From Chaetorhynchus papuensis (taxonomy: Eukaryota; Chordata; Aves; Passeriformes; Rhipiduridae), in the NCBI GenBank assembly GCA_013396525.1, contig VWYX01000655.1, forward strand, positions 302,701 through 366,700: a DNA stretch of 64,000 bases, in the 5' to 3' direction. Below are positions 1-11,680 of the stretch, piece by piece (position 1 is the stretch's first letter; each line of letters opens with the position of its first letter). The position numbers were made by a program, and so were the translations under genes. Below the pieces are notes generated by a model. The model did no database searches. It was given only the letters and a program-made list of their open reading frames with translations, and was not told where the DNA came from.

Positions 1-1321
1 TTTTCTAATAAATGAGCCATGCAAATACTTAACCCTATTATTGCTTCTTAAGAGGAACACGTTAATAGTTTATCTTTAGTAGTACGCTGATTGAAAGTTT
101 ATCTCTGGGGCATTAAAATTTATAATGTTTTTTTTTAAACCAAACAGATAATAAAAGTAGACCAAGTATCACAGGTGAGACTGTGAATAACACACCAATA
201 AGCTTTCTGATTAAACACCTGGAGTGTGTGAACAAGCATTTTACTGCAGGAGTCTAGAGGAGACCTGCAGGTGTCCCTGTGTATACAGGCAGGTTTCTGT
301 CAAGAATCAGATCTATTCCGTGGGAGCTCACAGCATTTTTTTTTCTGTGCTGATAGCTTGGGTGCTGCAGCAGCTCTGCTGGGTGCCTTGGACCCTGTGG
401 TCCAAACCTCAGGGAACAGCCCAATTAATAGTTCTGGAATAAATAAGCTAAATCTTTGTAATTTGTTTCCGTTTGAGCAATGATCTGTGGCTTTTTTTTT
501 TTGCCAGCTCAGAGGAGAAATTTTATTAGCATCAGAATTTACCCGTAACATGGAAAATCCACATTTTTCAGCTGTTTCTACAATAGAGGCAGTAATGCAA
601 ACCCATTTCTAGAGCTTCATATTGACCATGGGTCTATGTACTGGTGGACAGTGCAAACAAAAGACTGTCTGAGACCCTGGGCACTGCTGGCAAGAAGCAG
701 GGAGGCAAATAGGATGCTCATTTGCCATTCATGGGAGATGCAAACTGCCACCAACAGTTGATCTCTTTGCTGTCTTCTCATGGTGCCACTCAGCAAGTTT
801 TTTTGCTCACTTTATCCCCATTTGCTTCCATCTGTTGTAATCTACCATCTATTAAAGCCCTCTCCTGCTTCTCTTTCCCCCCTGTCTGTGCACCGGGTGG
901 CTTTCCCTTTTTTTTTGTGCAGGTGGGTGGCAAAGGACTGCTGCTGCCCACTCTGGCTGTTTTTTTTTATCCTCTGCCCAGCACCAGGCAGGTGGAGCAG
1001 AAGAGGAGCACAGGCACTGTGGTTGCCACAGGAGGGTTTCCACAGTAGCTGGGGTGGGGGTATGACTGGCAAGCAGCTCTTTTACAGGTCCCAGATGCCT
1101 GTAGAACTGTTGTGTTTTTTTTTTTGGGCATGAAGCACAGGGAGTCCTGGAGTCATGATTCCCTTCTTCAGCTCCCTCGCCACTTATCTTCCGCCCTCCC
1201 TGTTTAGGAGACCCTGGCTTTTTTTTTTCCTCAGTTAAAAAAAAAAAAAAAAATAGGAAAAGAAGAAAGATTTTTTTTTTTTTTGAGGCATGCAATGTAG
1301 TGTGGGAGCAGCAAAGCCTTG

Positions 1322-1477
1322 GCGCGGCAAGCGCGGAAAGCAGAGCCGTTTGCTGAGTCAGGTCCTTGATGAGCTGGCAGCTCCTCATCGGCCGTCTGGT
1401 ATTCATTGTCGACAACTTGCAGTCTCAACTTCCTACATCATCTCTTAATCCTCTAAAAGATGTGTTGCTCTGACTCA
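1322..1477. promoter_or_regulatory. CpG-rich patch with two AP-1-type sites
   Basis: About eight CpG dinucleotides fall between 1,322 and 1,412 in otherwise CpG-poor sequence. The patch contains TGCTGAGTCA (1351-1360), which is the AP-1/TRE core TGAGTCA with the TGC extension of a Maf half-site. A second perfect TRE, TGACTCA, lies at 1471-1477. Their function is inferred from motif identity only. Motifs of seven bases arise by chance, so the clustering with CpGs is the only added weight. Confidence 0.25.
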
Positions 1478-4400
1478 GGCCGAGTGCTCTCTCTCTCCCC
1501 GGCCACTGTTTGCCTTTCCGTGGAGTTGCAAAGGACTGCGCTGACCTGGCCGCTCTCGCTCCCGGGCGATGTCTGCTTGTCTCATGCTTAGATCATGGCA
1601 GGCAGATGTCTCCAGCCAGTCCCGTCCTGTGGCTGGAAAGCTATTTGTACCAGCTAAAGCATATTCCAGCTCTACATGTTCCACTATTTTTTTTTTGGCA
1701 CGGAAGGGTGGGGTTTTTTCTGCCATACCATCCCCACTATTTTTTTTTTCTCCAGACCAAACAGCACCAGACCTTCAATCTTGCCACCAGAATAATTTTT
1801 TCTTGACCTCCTTGCTTTGCCCTTGGACTTTCTTTGCCTGCTCAAGATCTGCTGTGTTAAAAGACACAGTTTGGCCTTCGACAATTAGTGTTTTCTCAGG
1901 GAGCCAGGAAATGTCATTGCAGGAGGTAAAAAACTTTTACACTTGAGACAGATCAAGCTTTCTTGTTACAAATAACTGCTGTTTGCCTCCATCTTCTTGG
2001 TCTGGCCTTTATATTTTTGCCTTGGCTGTAAACCCAAAGGTAAATTGATGGAACTGGCACTAATCAGCATGAAAAATTAGAGGGCAAGTTCTTAAGAAAG
2101 GAGTTTTTTTTTTAAATCAGTATAACACCCTGCTCATTGGTTGAGAACTAGCACATCTTGGTATATTAGGTTGTATGACAGATTTTCAGTCAGTGTAAAT
2201 AGGCAAAAGTCTGTGATCAAGTTATGCTGTGCTACATCCATGGAAAATTTGTCCCCATGTTTTTTTTTTGGGAGGTTTAAAATGAACAGTTTTGTTGCTG
2301 GGATTTGTTGTTTTTTTTTTTGTTTGTTTTTAATTAATATTAATGTGCCAAGAAACATAACTGTTTTTTTTTAGAAAATATGTCTTCTATTCTTCCTATT
2401 TAGCTGGTTTGATGGTGTGTTTAAACTGACCCTTTAACATCGCTGATTATCGCCTGTTCACTGCATCCAAGTACAGAGCATTATTGTTTGTCCAGATCCC
2501 CCTGTTCCTGGAGGAAAGAAAAACTTCTTTAAAATGGAGAAGGCCAGTAAAGTGCCCTAGAGCTGGATGAGAAATTCAAAAGTGCAACACTTGAAACATA
2601 TTTATCTTTATTATCTTTAAAACTGACTGGACTGAATCTAGGTGGGGAAACTTCAGAGAAGTTAAGAAACTGTGCTTTTTTTTTAGGACATGTTCAAACA
2701 TGCCTTCTGCTGCCAGGTCACTTACTTCTGCTCTTATAATTGGAGTTGAAATTATTCTGAAGAGAGGAAGAAAGAAGAAGGTTCATATAGATACCATATG
2801 GATAAATACAGGTTATTACCTCCCCCACTCTCAAAGGTGTATTTTTTATTCAAAGCTACTGCTACTGTACCCTTTGCTGGTCCTAATTCGACCATACTCT
2901 AAGCTGAAATAATGCTATTTGCCTTCACAGACTTGCACAGCATCAGAAATAATCTACAAACACTAGCTACAGAAATTACAAAGGGGGTTTTTTTTTTGCT
3001 AATTAAATAACCACTTTATGCAAAAGCGGTATAAAATTACATCAAGTGTAAAATACATTTAGTAAATGCAGTTACTACATTCAATAAACAGGTTTTTTAG
3101 CAATCTTTTCCATTGAACCAGAATTAATTTTAAGTCCTTTTAAGTCCTTTCCCTATATTGTCTCACTGTACAATGAAGCAGTGAATCAGTGGCACGGCTG
3201 ACTGATTTTATTGAATGCAAACTTAAAGGAAACAGTTATAGCACAGTTTTTTTTTTATATTGTTACAGTAGCTGTCACTGAGATGATAACACTTGGACGT
3301 GGAGAAAAGTCAGTTGGAAATAAGCACTGGGGAGAGTAATTTCCAGGGATGTCTGGGTGCTTTTTAACTCTTTTTGCTACGTAGGAGTACACAATAAAGT
3401 TGTTCATTGCTTTTCCTTCTCCCACACTGTTGTTACAAACTGTTGTGTGAAATCCTGTTCTGAAATTCTCCTTTTCCCGTGGTGTTTCAATGGGAGTAAT
3501 TGATCTCCTGGCCTTCTCTGAGGGGGACTGTTCTAGCAAAGTAGGTTCTCCTCATGTTATTTCAGGAGAATTATTTATGGGAAAAGAGCTAAGAAAATAG
3601 GGTTATTACTAAGGACTTGGGAATGGAGGAAGAAGAACAGAACTGGAGGTTGTAAATTAAATATTTTTTTTTAGTGAAGGAAAAAAACACTACAGCAAGC
3701 CACGGGATCCGGCTCTTTTTTTTTTTCACACCAGTTTGCTACCACTGACCTAAACATTTCTACACAGTTTTTTTTTCTGTTGTGTTATTGTACATAATAG
3801 GTCTGAGTGGAAAAAAAAATTTTTTTTTAAAAAAAAATTGTGAAATACATGTAGATTCCAGGGCAGACCCCCAGATGAGGGTTAATGACACAAATCTCAA
3901 AAGAGTTCAGAAGAACTGATGTGTTTTTTTTTTTTGTGAGGGGTTTTGCTGTGTTTAATTTTTTGGTGTGATGAATAATAGATAATTATGCAAATTGTTA
4001 CTGAATTTGTTTCAGTATTTTGTGTTTTTTTTTTTTTTTTTTTAAGAAATATACTGTACTTGTTTGGCTCAAGTCAACATTTTTTTTTTCATCTGATTGT
4101 CTCCATTTGATAGATTTACGCTGCTACCAAATGAACCCAGTTCTCAGTTTGGTGTTTAGGTGCTTCTAAATAATTCACTGAGTTGCAACCTTAGTATCTT
4201 TCTCCTTTGTCTGACTAGGCAGTGAACTCTCTAAGTTTTTTTTTTGGCTTTTTCAGCCTGACACCCTTCCTTGTCTTCCGGGCAGGGTTTTTTTTTGACA
4301 CTTTTGAGGGGAAATGTTGAAAGCCACAGCTACGTACATATCCATCCGTTCTTGAATGTTTTGGAAACCCTCTGTAAATCGCTTTATAAACTTTTTTTTT

Positions 4401-6373
4401 GGTCACTGAATGGGAAACTGCAAGAACAAGTGATTCAGCCACAAAGTAACAATGAAGGATAATGAGCTGCCACTCAGCTTGAGCGACTGACATTTTCATC
4501 CAAACTGTCCATTCCGTTCAAATGTTTGGCTGAATTGCTTCCCCAGGAACTCTTTTGGTGATTTGAATCTCTTGTTGGCTGAGTAATTTTTGCTTCCTGT
4601 AGCATTTCAGATAAATGAGATTGTACTGAGAGGAAAAAAGAGCTAACACCATTTTTTTTTAGAATTTTTTGGCTCCATGACTTGTCTTTTCTCACTTCAG
4701 AGATTTTTTTTTTAACAGAACATATAACATAGCCTTTTAATGTGCACATTGTTTCCAGCCTTCCTTCTAATGGCAAAGCTGTAAATTGAACTAACTGTTT
4801 GGTCATGTTTTAATAATTAACACTTTAACGCAAAAGAGTCTTTTTGGTATCCTGTCATTTTTTTTTTTTTCATAGGTGATTTAAAAAGTCTGTTTTGTCA
4901 ATCTGCTCTGTAGTTGCAAGGAAGGAGATTCCAAATTAAACCTACTGGACCTTTTAAATTTTTTTTTTTTTTCTCAGACCAAACTTAGTTTGTGCCTGTA
5001 ATACCGTGGTGTGATTTTTTTTTTTTTACTGTCTCTGTAGTAATGGCTGTGCTGCAGTTGCAGTTCCTTTTTTTTTTGGAGGCAAAGCTTTTCCTTGGGT
5101 CACATTCCTGGTGCTGGAGGCACAGGCCCTGCTGCTGGAGGGATGTCTGCCTGGTGTTTGGCCAGTGATTCTTTTTTTTTCCCACCAAATTTAATGGGAA
5201 GCAGGTTGATTTTCCAGATGTTCAGGTCTAAGGAGCAGGTTCATCAAGGTGCGATCTGATCCACTGGCTAGGAATTTTTTTTTTCATGATATATTCAGGA
5301 CATATTGAACAGACAGGTACCAGTGCATTTTTTTTTGTTCCTGCCTAGTGCTTTCTTGCAGAATGTATGATTTTGGATAGCAAAGAGATTCATACTCTGA
5401 AATAGCTGAGCAGGTCTAAAGATACACTCACATCACTGCATGTCAGACACATACCTGACATACCTGGAATTAAGAGGCTATTCTCCTTATCTCCATTTCC
5501 ATAGTCATCTGAGGGAAATCATACTCGAGCACTTATCTGTACTCTGAAAAGAGAGAGAATATGCAGCGTAAAGAGGGAGACCCCCTTTTTTTTTTTAACA
5601 CCTGCCATGGGAGGTGTGAATACACTCCTCCTTCTCTTGCTTGCTTCTGTGATTGAACAGAACTGCTCTTTGCTCCTTGAGTGATCATGAGGCATAAAAA
5701 AATTATGTGGCATCTGCTAGGGCTTTTCATTGCCAGCTTCTGTGTCACTTCCTTCTTCCTGTGTTCTCACTCCAGAGCTACAAGAGATTATTTGGGGTAG
5801 GTAGGTTCATGTTCCACAGTCAAATGCAATGCAAAGTGGGATACCTTTTTTTTTTTTGGACAGACCACTGGGATACTGCAAGGGTGCCAGTGATGGAGAA
5901 ATGTGCCTGTGCAAGGCTCTGTGCTTCAGGTAAAGTGATGGTGGTAGCCAATTTTTTTTTCCTGAGAAGAGCCCAGGACTGTCACAGCAAAGTGTAGCTG
6001 GTGACCCGGATGAAATAGGTGATTTCACAAAATGGGAGATAAAATGAAATCCTGCCTGGAGAGTGGTGTGCTGCTCACTGGTGCACTACCAGAGAAATAA
6101 CAGTTCATTTTTTTTTAATCCAGAAGAAAACTATCGTCAGAGACCACACCCACAAGATGTTTTTTTTTTGCCAAACAAACCCCCTTTCCTTATGAAATAA
6201 ATACATAACCACAATGCTGCAATGAAATGGAAAAGCAATTTTGCCCAGAGAATATTGTTTCTATTTTTTTTTAGGGCAAAACTCAGAACCCACCACACCC
6301 AAAGGTCAGGACAAGTTTTTTTTTTGAAATGCCAGAAAAATAATGCAATCTGGTAAAAAAAATCTCATTTTTT

Positions 6374-6376
<3 letters not shown>

Positions 6377-6416
<40 letters not shown>
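6377..6416. repeat. (CA)20 microsatellite
   Basis: An uninterrupted run of CA dinucleotides, 40 bp long, bounded on both sides by T9 tracts. Confidence 0.97.
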
Positions 6417-6419
<3 letters not shown>

Positions 6420-7018
6420 TTTTTTTTTACTTCTCTCCTTCCTGCCCTTCCTCACTTCTTCAGTTTCTCATTTTTTTTTTATTTCCAGATAGCTGCTTAG
6501 CTGTGTGGAATTTGTGAAGAGAATTTTTTTTTCTGGGCAGGTACAGCACCTCTACTTGTTGAAACAAGTCTCAATCCCTGAGCAAGCAGCTCAGCATCCA
6601 GCATGTAGCCAGCACTCAGGGTACAGAGTGCTCTGAAGGAGTAGTGTAGACCCTCATGCTTTGTTCAGCTGTAACTCTAGCAGAATGGGCAGCTCTCAGG
6701 TAGTCCTCCTGCAGTACTTCTTGCTGTTCACCCATTCCTGTCAGTGTCTTCCCCTTACAATTACAGAATACACAGTTTAAATCCAAGTTTCATATTTTTT
6801 TCTAGCTAGCCAAGGTTTTTCTTAATCCAAGATTATGTTACTGCTGGTTTTAGAATGTAAATAGACAGAATATACTTGATGCTTGGCTTTTTTTTTGCTG
6901 TTCTCCATTGGTCTAATTCTGCATGTGTTCATATGGACATTTTTTTTTTTATCAGCTTTGGAAGCTTCAGTGATAAATTGTACTAGAAATCTTTTTTTTT
7001 GTTCACAACTTTTCTTCT

Positions 7019-7044
7019 CCTTTTCTTTTCTTTTCTTTTCTTTT
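7019..7044. repeat. (TTTTC)n pyrimidine satellite, left flank of gap
   Basis: A run of TTTTC units directly abuts the assembly gap. The other flank (7,325-7,410) has different pyrimidine units, so the gap covers a composite homopyrimidine array. Confidence 0.9.
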
Positions 7045-7324
7045 NNNNNNNNNNNNNNNNNNNNNNNNNNNNNNNNNNNNNNNNNNNNNNNNNNNNNNNN
7101 NNNNNNNNNNNNNNNNNNNNNNNNNNNNNNNNNNNNNNNNNNNNNNNNNNNNNNNNNNNNNNNNNNNNNNNNNNNNNNNNNNNNNNNNNNNNNNNNNNNN
7201 NNNNNNNNNNNNNNNNNNNNNNNNNNNNNNNNNNNNNNNNNNNNNNNNNNNNNNNNNNNNNNNNNNNNNNNNNNNNNNNNNNNNNNNNNNNNNNNNNNNN
7301 NNNNNNNNNNNNNNNNNNNNNNNN
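7045..7324. other. Assembly gap (280 N)
   Basis: 280 undetermined bases between homopyrimidine arrays. Long open frames spanning it are artefacts of reading through N. Confidence 0.99.
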
Positions 7325-7410
7325 TCCTTTCTCCTTTCTCCTTTCTCCTTTCTCCTTTTCCTTCTTTCCTTTTCCTTTTTTCCTTTTCCTTTTTTCCTTT
7401 TCCTTTTCCT
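7325..7410. repeat. TCCTTTC / TTTTCC pyrimidine satellite, right flank of gap
   Basis: Four or five 7-bp CTCCTTT-type units grade into TTTTCC and TTTTTCC units. All bases are C or T, giving an 86-bp homopyrimidine strand with mirror symmetry typical of triplex-prone DNA. Confidence 0.9.
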
Positions 7411-10400
7411 CATAATCTGAAACAAAGCTGACACCATTTTCCCTTCTCTCTCTACTTTTTCCTAGCCAGCTATAAGGTTAGAGTGGGTCATTAGAGTTAC
7501 CATTATACATCAGTGCCCCATGCCATCACACCTATGCAATTGTCCCTTTAGTATCACAGTATTAGAGGTTTTATGCTTTTTAATTAGGAAGTTCTTATAA
7601 AACTAGAGCAGTTGTTTGGGGTTTTTTTCAATATGAGCTTTGTAAAGAGGCTGAACTCTGTGTAAAGGTAGCCAACACAGGCAGGGCCATTGGGTTATTT
7701 CACTGGGGGCCATTGATGGAGGAAGTTTGTAAGAAATGAATGTGATGGGCAGAAGATGGGCATCCCTCAGAAGGTGCTGACACGTGGGCAAATGTGGTGG
7801 TGGTACATTACTGATTGTCATTTACCAGGAGGAACAAGGCACCGGAGATCTTCTGTTTGTGCCACACTGAACACAGCCTTCTTCAAGGGAAGTTTGTTTA
7901 TGAGAAGAGGTCACCTGACTGTCACCTCTCCTCAAAACCAAAACATTTTACCTTGGCCTCCATTCTAGCGAAGAGCGTCATCTTCCAGAGTAACAGCACA
8001 GTTGTAATAATGAATGAGGCTCCAAAGTCTCAAATTCTGCTCCCTTCTGGCTAATGTCCCAGCACTGCAATCCCTGGGTAGCAAAAATCATGAGTCAGCT
8101 CCTTCTCCCTTCCCAGCAACTTGCTTGAGCCCAGTCAGGTCATGCTTTCAAACTTTTCTCTGCAAAGAGGAGGGATGGAAACTTCTAATGCAGGAATGAA
8201 AGTCGAGGTTTTTGTCCAGTGTCTTCGTTCTAAGCTGGGACTTGAATACCATCTTTACATTTGTGAAACACTGGATGAATCAGGAGAGCTGGTAGCAACG
8301 GGGAGTGTTTTTATGCTTTATTTTTGTGGGGATAGAGTCTGATTTACACCCCAGGACTGAATGCTTGTGGGTTTGAAATTCAGCCTCCCTCTTTTGAAGT
8401 TCTTTCTACTCTGAAATCTATTTTGAAAATAAAAAAAATTGTATAAAGTGCATCTAAATGGCACAGCACAAGGAACAGACTGTTAAAACCTGTCCACGAC
8501 TTTTTAGCATAACTCACTAAGTGTACAAGTGGGAAGTAGGTTTTCTTGAACAACTGTTGGATGCTCCCCTTTCTTACAACAAAACGTTACATTGGGTGGG
8601 GGAAAAAAAAAGAACAAAGACTTAGGATGCAGACAGCAAGTTGGTTTGGGCTAGCAAGAAGTATAGCCATATGTCTGCTCAGAGGCAGGTGAAGTTAGAT
8701 TTTGTGCCTCACTCTGCTAATGAAGCTGCCTTGTTTCCAATATTTGATCAGGATTGGCTAGAGCTAGTCCAGGTGTCTTTATGGGCAGAAAGAGAAAGGA
8801 AGGATGGGTGCAGGAAGGCTGAAATGTGACACTTTTCTTTCCTTGGCTGGGCAGCTGGCAAACAACTGCTCCCTCAATATTCCTGTCTTTGACTCTCAAA
8901 TGAAAAGGTGGTTGTACGGTTTCTTTTTCATGTAATTTTTTAAAGAGAGAAAAGAGGGAGTAAGACTTCATGCAAACCAGTGCACCTCAGGCTGAATGAA
9001 TAATGTAAGAGCACCACTGCACCCGAAACATGTGGCAATGTTTACTTGTGTCACAGTACATGATTCATGTGGAAAAGCTGCATTTGAACAAATGAGATTG
9101 ATGAGAGTTTTACAGGCTATTTTTGTGTAATTTAAAACAGTGCCTATACTTGATGGCTAAAAGGAAGATGAGACTGACATTGCTGTCAGCTTTTCTAGTT
9201 CCTGATTCAGTCTTTGGCCATTCCCTGCTTCTGCTCCAGAAAGCCTAGGGTTCAGATGAGGAATGGAACGAGAAAAACAGAAGACTGAGGGAAGATCTTG
9301 ATCTTGATCACAGTGACAGATTCAGAGATATCTGAGCTTACTCCTCTGCATTAAACCTGGATCTCTTAGTGACAGGAAATTTGGATGATGGTGGGTACAG
9401 AGACACCTGAGCTGGCTGAAAGTGTGCTAGGGGAGGAAGGGAAGTGCACAGATGCAATGTAGCCATGTTTGTCTTGGCCCAAGCTAACAAGGTCACAATG
9501 TTGACACTTACTGTCTCCTGTGCAGTGTCCAGGTTACTGACAGAAGCTGTCTCCCAGCCTCATCCTGTTAAAGAGGACGGTGTTGTTCTATGTCCAAGGG
9601 TCTCTACTACTGTGCCAATCTCTCTACTCCAGTTCTTCATACCCTCTAGATGTATCTTTAAGGTTGCTTAAACCTGAAAGCTCAGTTTTCCCAGTTACTT
9701 AAAACAAAAGATAAGTTACAGGTCTTTTATAGCTCAGGAACAATTTCTAGGAGAGAAAAGTGGCCATTCTTTAAGCATCAGTTAATAATTTAAAGGGGAT
9801 GTGGGAAATCACAACAGTCAAAAAGGCAAGCAAGAAACTTACCATGGGTGTCTTCAACCAGAGAGCCATTTGGTGCTGATGTCCCACAGAAAATAAAAAA
9901 TTTCCTTAGTGTTTCTATAAATAATAACAATGTTTTCTTTCCAAAACAGGAAATCCTGTATCCAGTACAAAGTAACCTGATAGTGGACTTAAGTCTGCAG
10001 AATGAGAAAGTGTTAGTTACAAACCCAAGAAAAGCGCAGTTGCTGAGGTACCAGAGATCACAGTCAATTTAGATTTATTTTATACAAATGAAATAGGGCA
10101 TTGAGCAAAAATCTGCCCATTTGGAACTTTAATAGGGACAGCTTTTCAAAGCTTAAAGCATTTGCTGGCATAACTGAATGAGCATATGCATTTTAAGTGG
10201 AAAGACACTGAGAAAAATCAGGAATTGTTCAAGAATATTATGCTAGGTTTTCCAAAGCCCATGATTCCATCAACAACAACAAAAAAAAGGTTATGTAGAA
10301 CACCACCAGCAAAAAAACTTTCCTAGTGAAAATTCCTAATGAAACATTTAAAAATATATAAAGAACAGGAAACAGGCCTGATCCCAATGGAGTTAAAAAA

Positions 10401-10889
10401 GGTAAGTTGTTTTTTTTGAGTCTGTAAAAAGCTTGTTGATACCCATGATAAAATCCTGAATGCTGATTAAAAAAGGGGAGATAGGTGGATAAATACTTTG
10501 TCTGTGCCCATCTGAAATGCTGGCTTTTGGATTAGGAATGTTGTTAGCTGTAACCAAGAGAGATATGAGCGATCTGCTAATGTTCAACACTTAGCTTAAT
10601 GCCATGGACATGTAAAATTATTACCTGTGAAGATGATGATGATGATTAATTTCTAGTATAACTGTGAGAATGAGTGACTTTTGAAGTTTTGCTGCACAGT
10701 TGCTGTCATTCTGTGATGAACAAAAGGACTAGAGAACAATAAATGTTCACCAAAATGCTGTGGGTAAAATGTCCCAATTTGAAAAAATTGGTCACTGTTC
10801 ATAAGGCCCATCAACTGTGATTTCACTTTCACTCCACTTTTCTGGTTTTGTTTTATTGGTCTGTGAGAAGTCGGCAGAGACATGAAAGG
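7411..10889. other. No recognised gene or repeat
   Basis: Stops are frequent in all six frames, no open frame exceeds about 85 codons, and no domain is recognisable. T-run density drops to background immediately to the right of the gap. A small 'GATCTT' triplication lies near 9,296-9,309. I see nothing else to annotate. Confidence 0.6.
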
Positions 10890-11385
10890 AGTTGATTGCA
10901 GCCCCTGGCTCTCATGGGTGCCTTTAACCACCTGAATGGGCAACATGGCAGGGCAAAGGCAATCCAACAAGTTTCTGAAGAAGAAAGAAGAACTATTCTT
11001 CTGAAGAAGAAAGAAGAACATGGCAAGAACTATTTCCTGACACTGCAGATCCATGAGCCAATTAGGTAAGATGTGCTGTTGGTCCCACTACTCATAAGCT
11101 AATGGGAGGAGATAAAGAAGACAGGTTTATATGGCTCACACAGGCGCACATGGATAGAACAATGGGCAGCAGACAGAAATTGCAATGAATGAAGTTCTGA
11201 TGGATATCAGGAAAGATTTTCCTCAGAAAGATGGCAAAATATTGGCACAGGTTGTCCTGAGAGGTTTTGATGTGTCTGTTCCTGGAGGTGTTCAAAGCCT
11301 GACTGTACTGCAAAAGCTTAACTCAGCTGGACCTGTTTTGAGCCGGTTGGGCTTGATGACCTTCAGCAATCTAAATGATTCCAAG
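10890..11385 (+). mobile_element. CR1 LINE remnant, endonuclease part joined to 3' end
   Basis: The left part (about 10,890-11,100) matches the CR1 ORF2 endonuclease region. It reads L-A-L-M-G-x-F-N-H and then a stretch corresponding to the 'QSRRFLE' segment of the family, followed by a degenerate version of the sequence around 'FLTQVIEEP'. From about 11,150 it switches to the CR1 3' untranslated region: 'GGATATCAGGAAAGATTTTC', then 'CCTGGAGGTGTTCAA', then 'GGGCTTGATGACCTTCAGCA', ending near 'CTAAATGATTCC'. The reverse-transcriptase region is absent. A 21-bp segment is duplicated inside it (10,973-11,019). Frameshifts and stops make it non-functional. The left boundary is uncertain by about 30 bp. 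Confidence 0.75.
10973..11019 (+). repeat. Two-copy 26-bp tandem duplication
   Basis: The 21-base segment TTCTGAAGAAGAAAGAAGAAC occurs at 10,973-10,993 and again, identically, at 10,999-11,019, with CTATT-type spacer bases between. It interrupts the CR1 endonuclease remnant. The perfect identity suggests a recent local duplication or slippage event. Confidence 0.9.
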
Positions 11386-11680
11386 TCAATGGTTAAAATG
11401 ATGGTTATGTTTTTTAAACCTACAGAAATCTACAGAGAGATACAAACTGAATGAAGAGCTAATTTTAAAATAAGATCTAATATAGCAGAGGAACAATGCT
11501 ATTAACTGTGATTTCTTAAATCTGTAATAACCCTCTAGCATACTTACTGTGTTTTCTCTGTAGTGAAGGTAATCAAACACAAGACTAAAATATTGGATGA
11601 GACAGCGAACACACTGCTGCTTGGAGTCTCTTAAAATCGGCAAATCCATCCCTAATGTTGCTGTTGGCAGAAAAATAAAC

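Larger units (their letters stand above)
1..7044. other. Non-coding stretch saturated with T homopolymers
   Basis: I recognise no gene here. Open frames are short and their translations are padded with Lys or Phe runs that come from T tracts. Counting by eye, the + strand holds 50 T runs of nine or more: 22 of length 9, 15 of length 10, 6 of length 11, two each of 12, 13 and 14, and one of 19. None is exactly 8 long. Runs of nine or more A number only three (1237-1253, 3811-3819, 3829-3837). The remaining 57 kb holds about nine T runs of this length. Between the tracts the sequence looks like ordinary unique vertebrate DNA, with a CpG-rich patch at 1,322-1,400. The pattern ends at the assembly gap that follows. 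Confidence 0.85.

Noticed and set aside
852..1415. 187-codon - strand open frame
   Set aside because: Its length depends on several T9-T11 tracts read as Lys runs. The rest of the translation matches no family, and the tracts themselves are suspect.
6883..7437. Open frames of 138-182 codons crossing the first gap
   Set aside because: They read through 280 N and simple pyrimidine repeats; not real.
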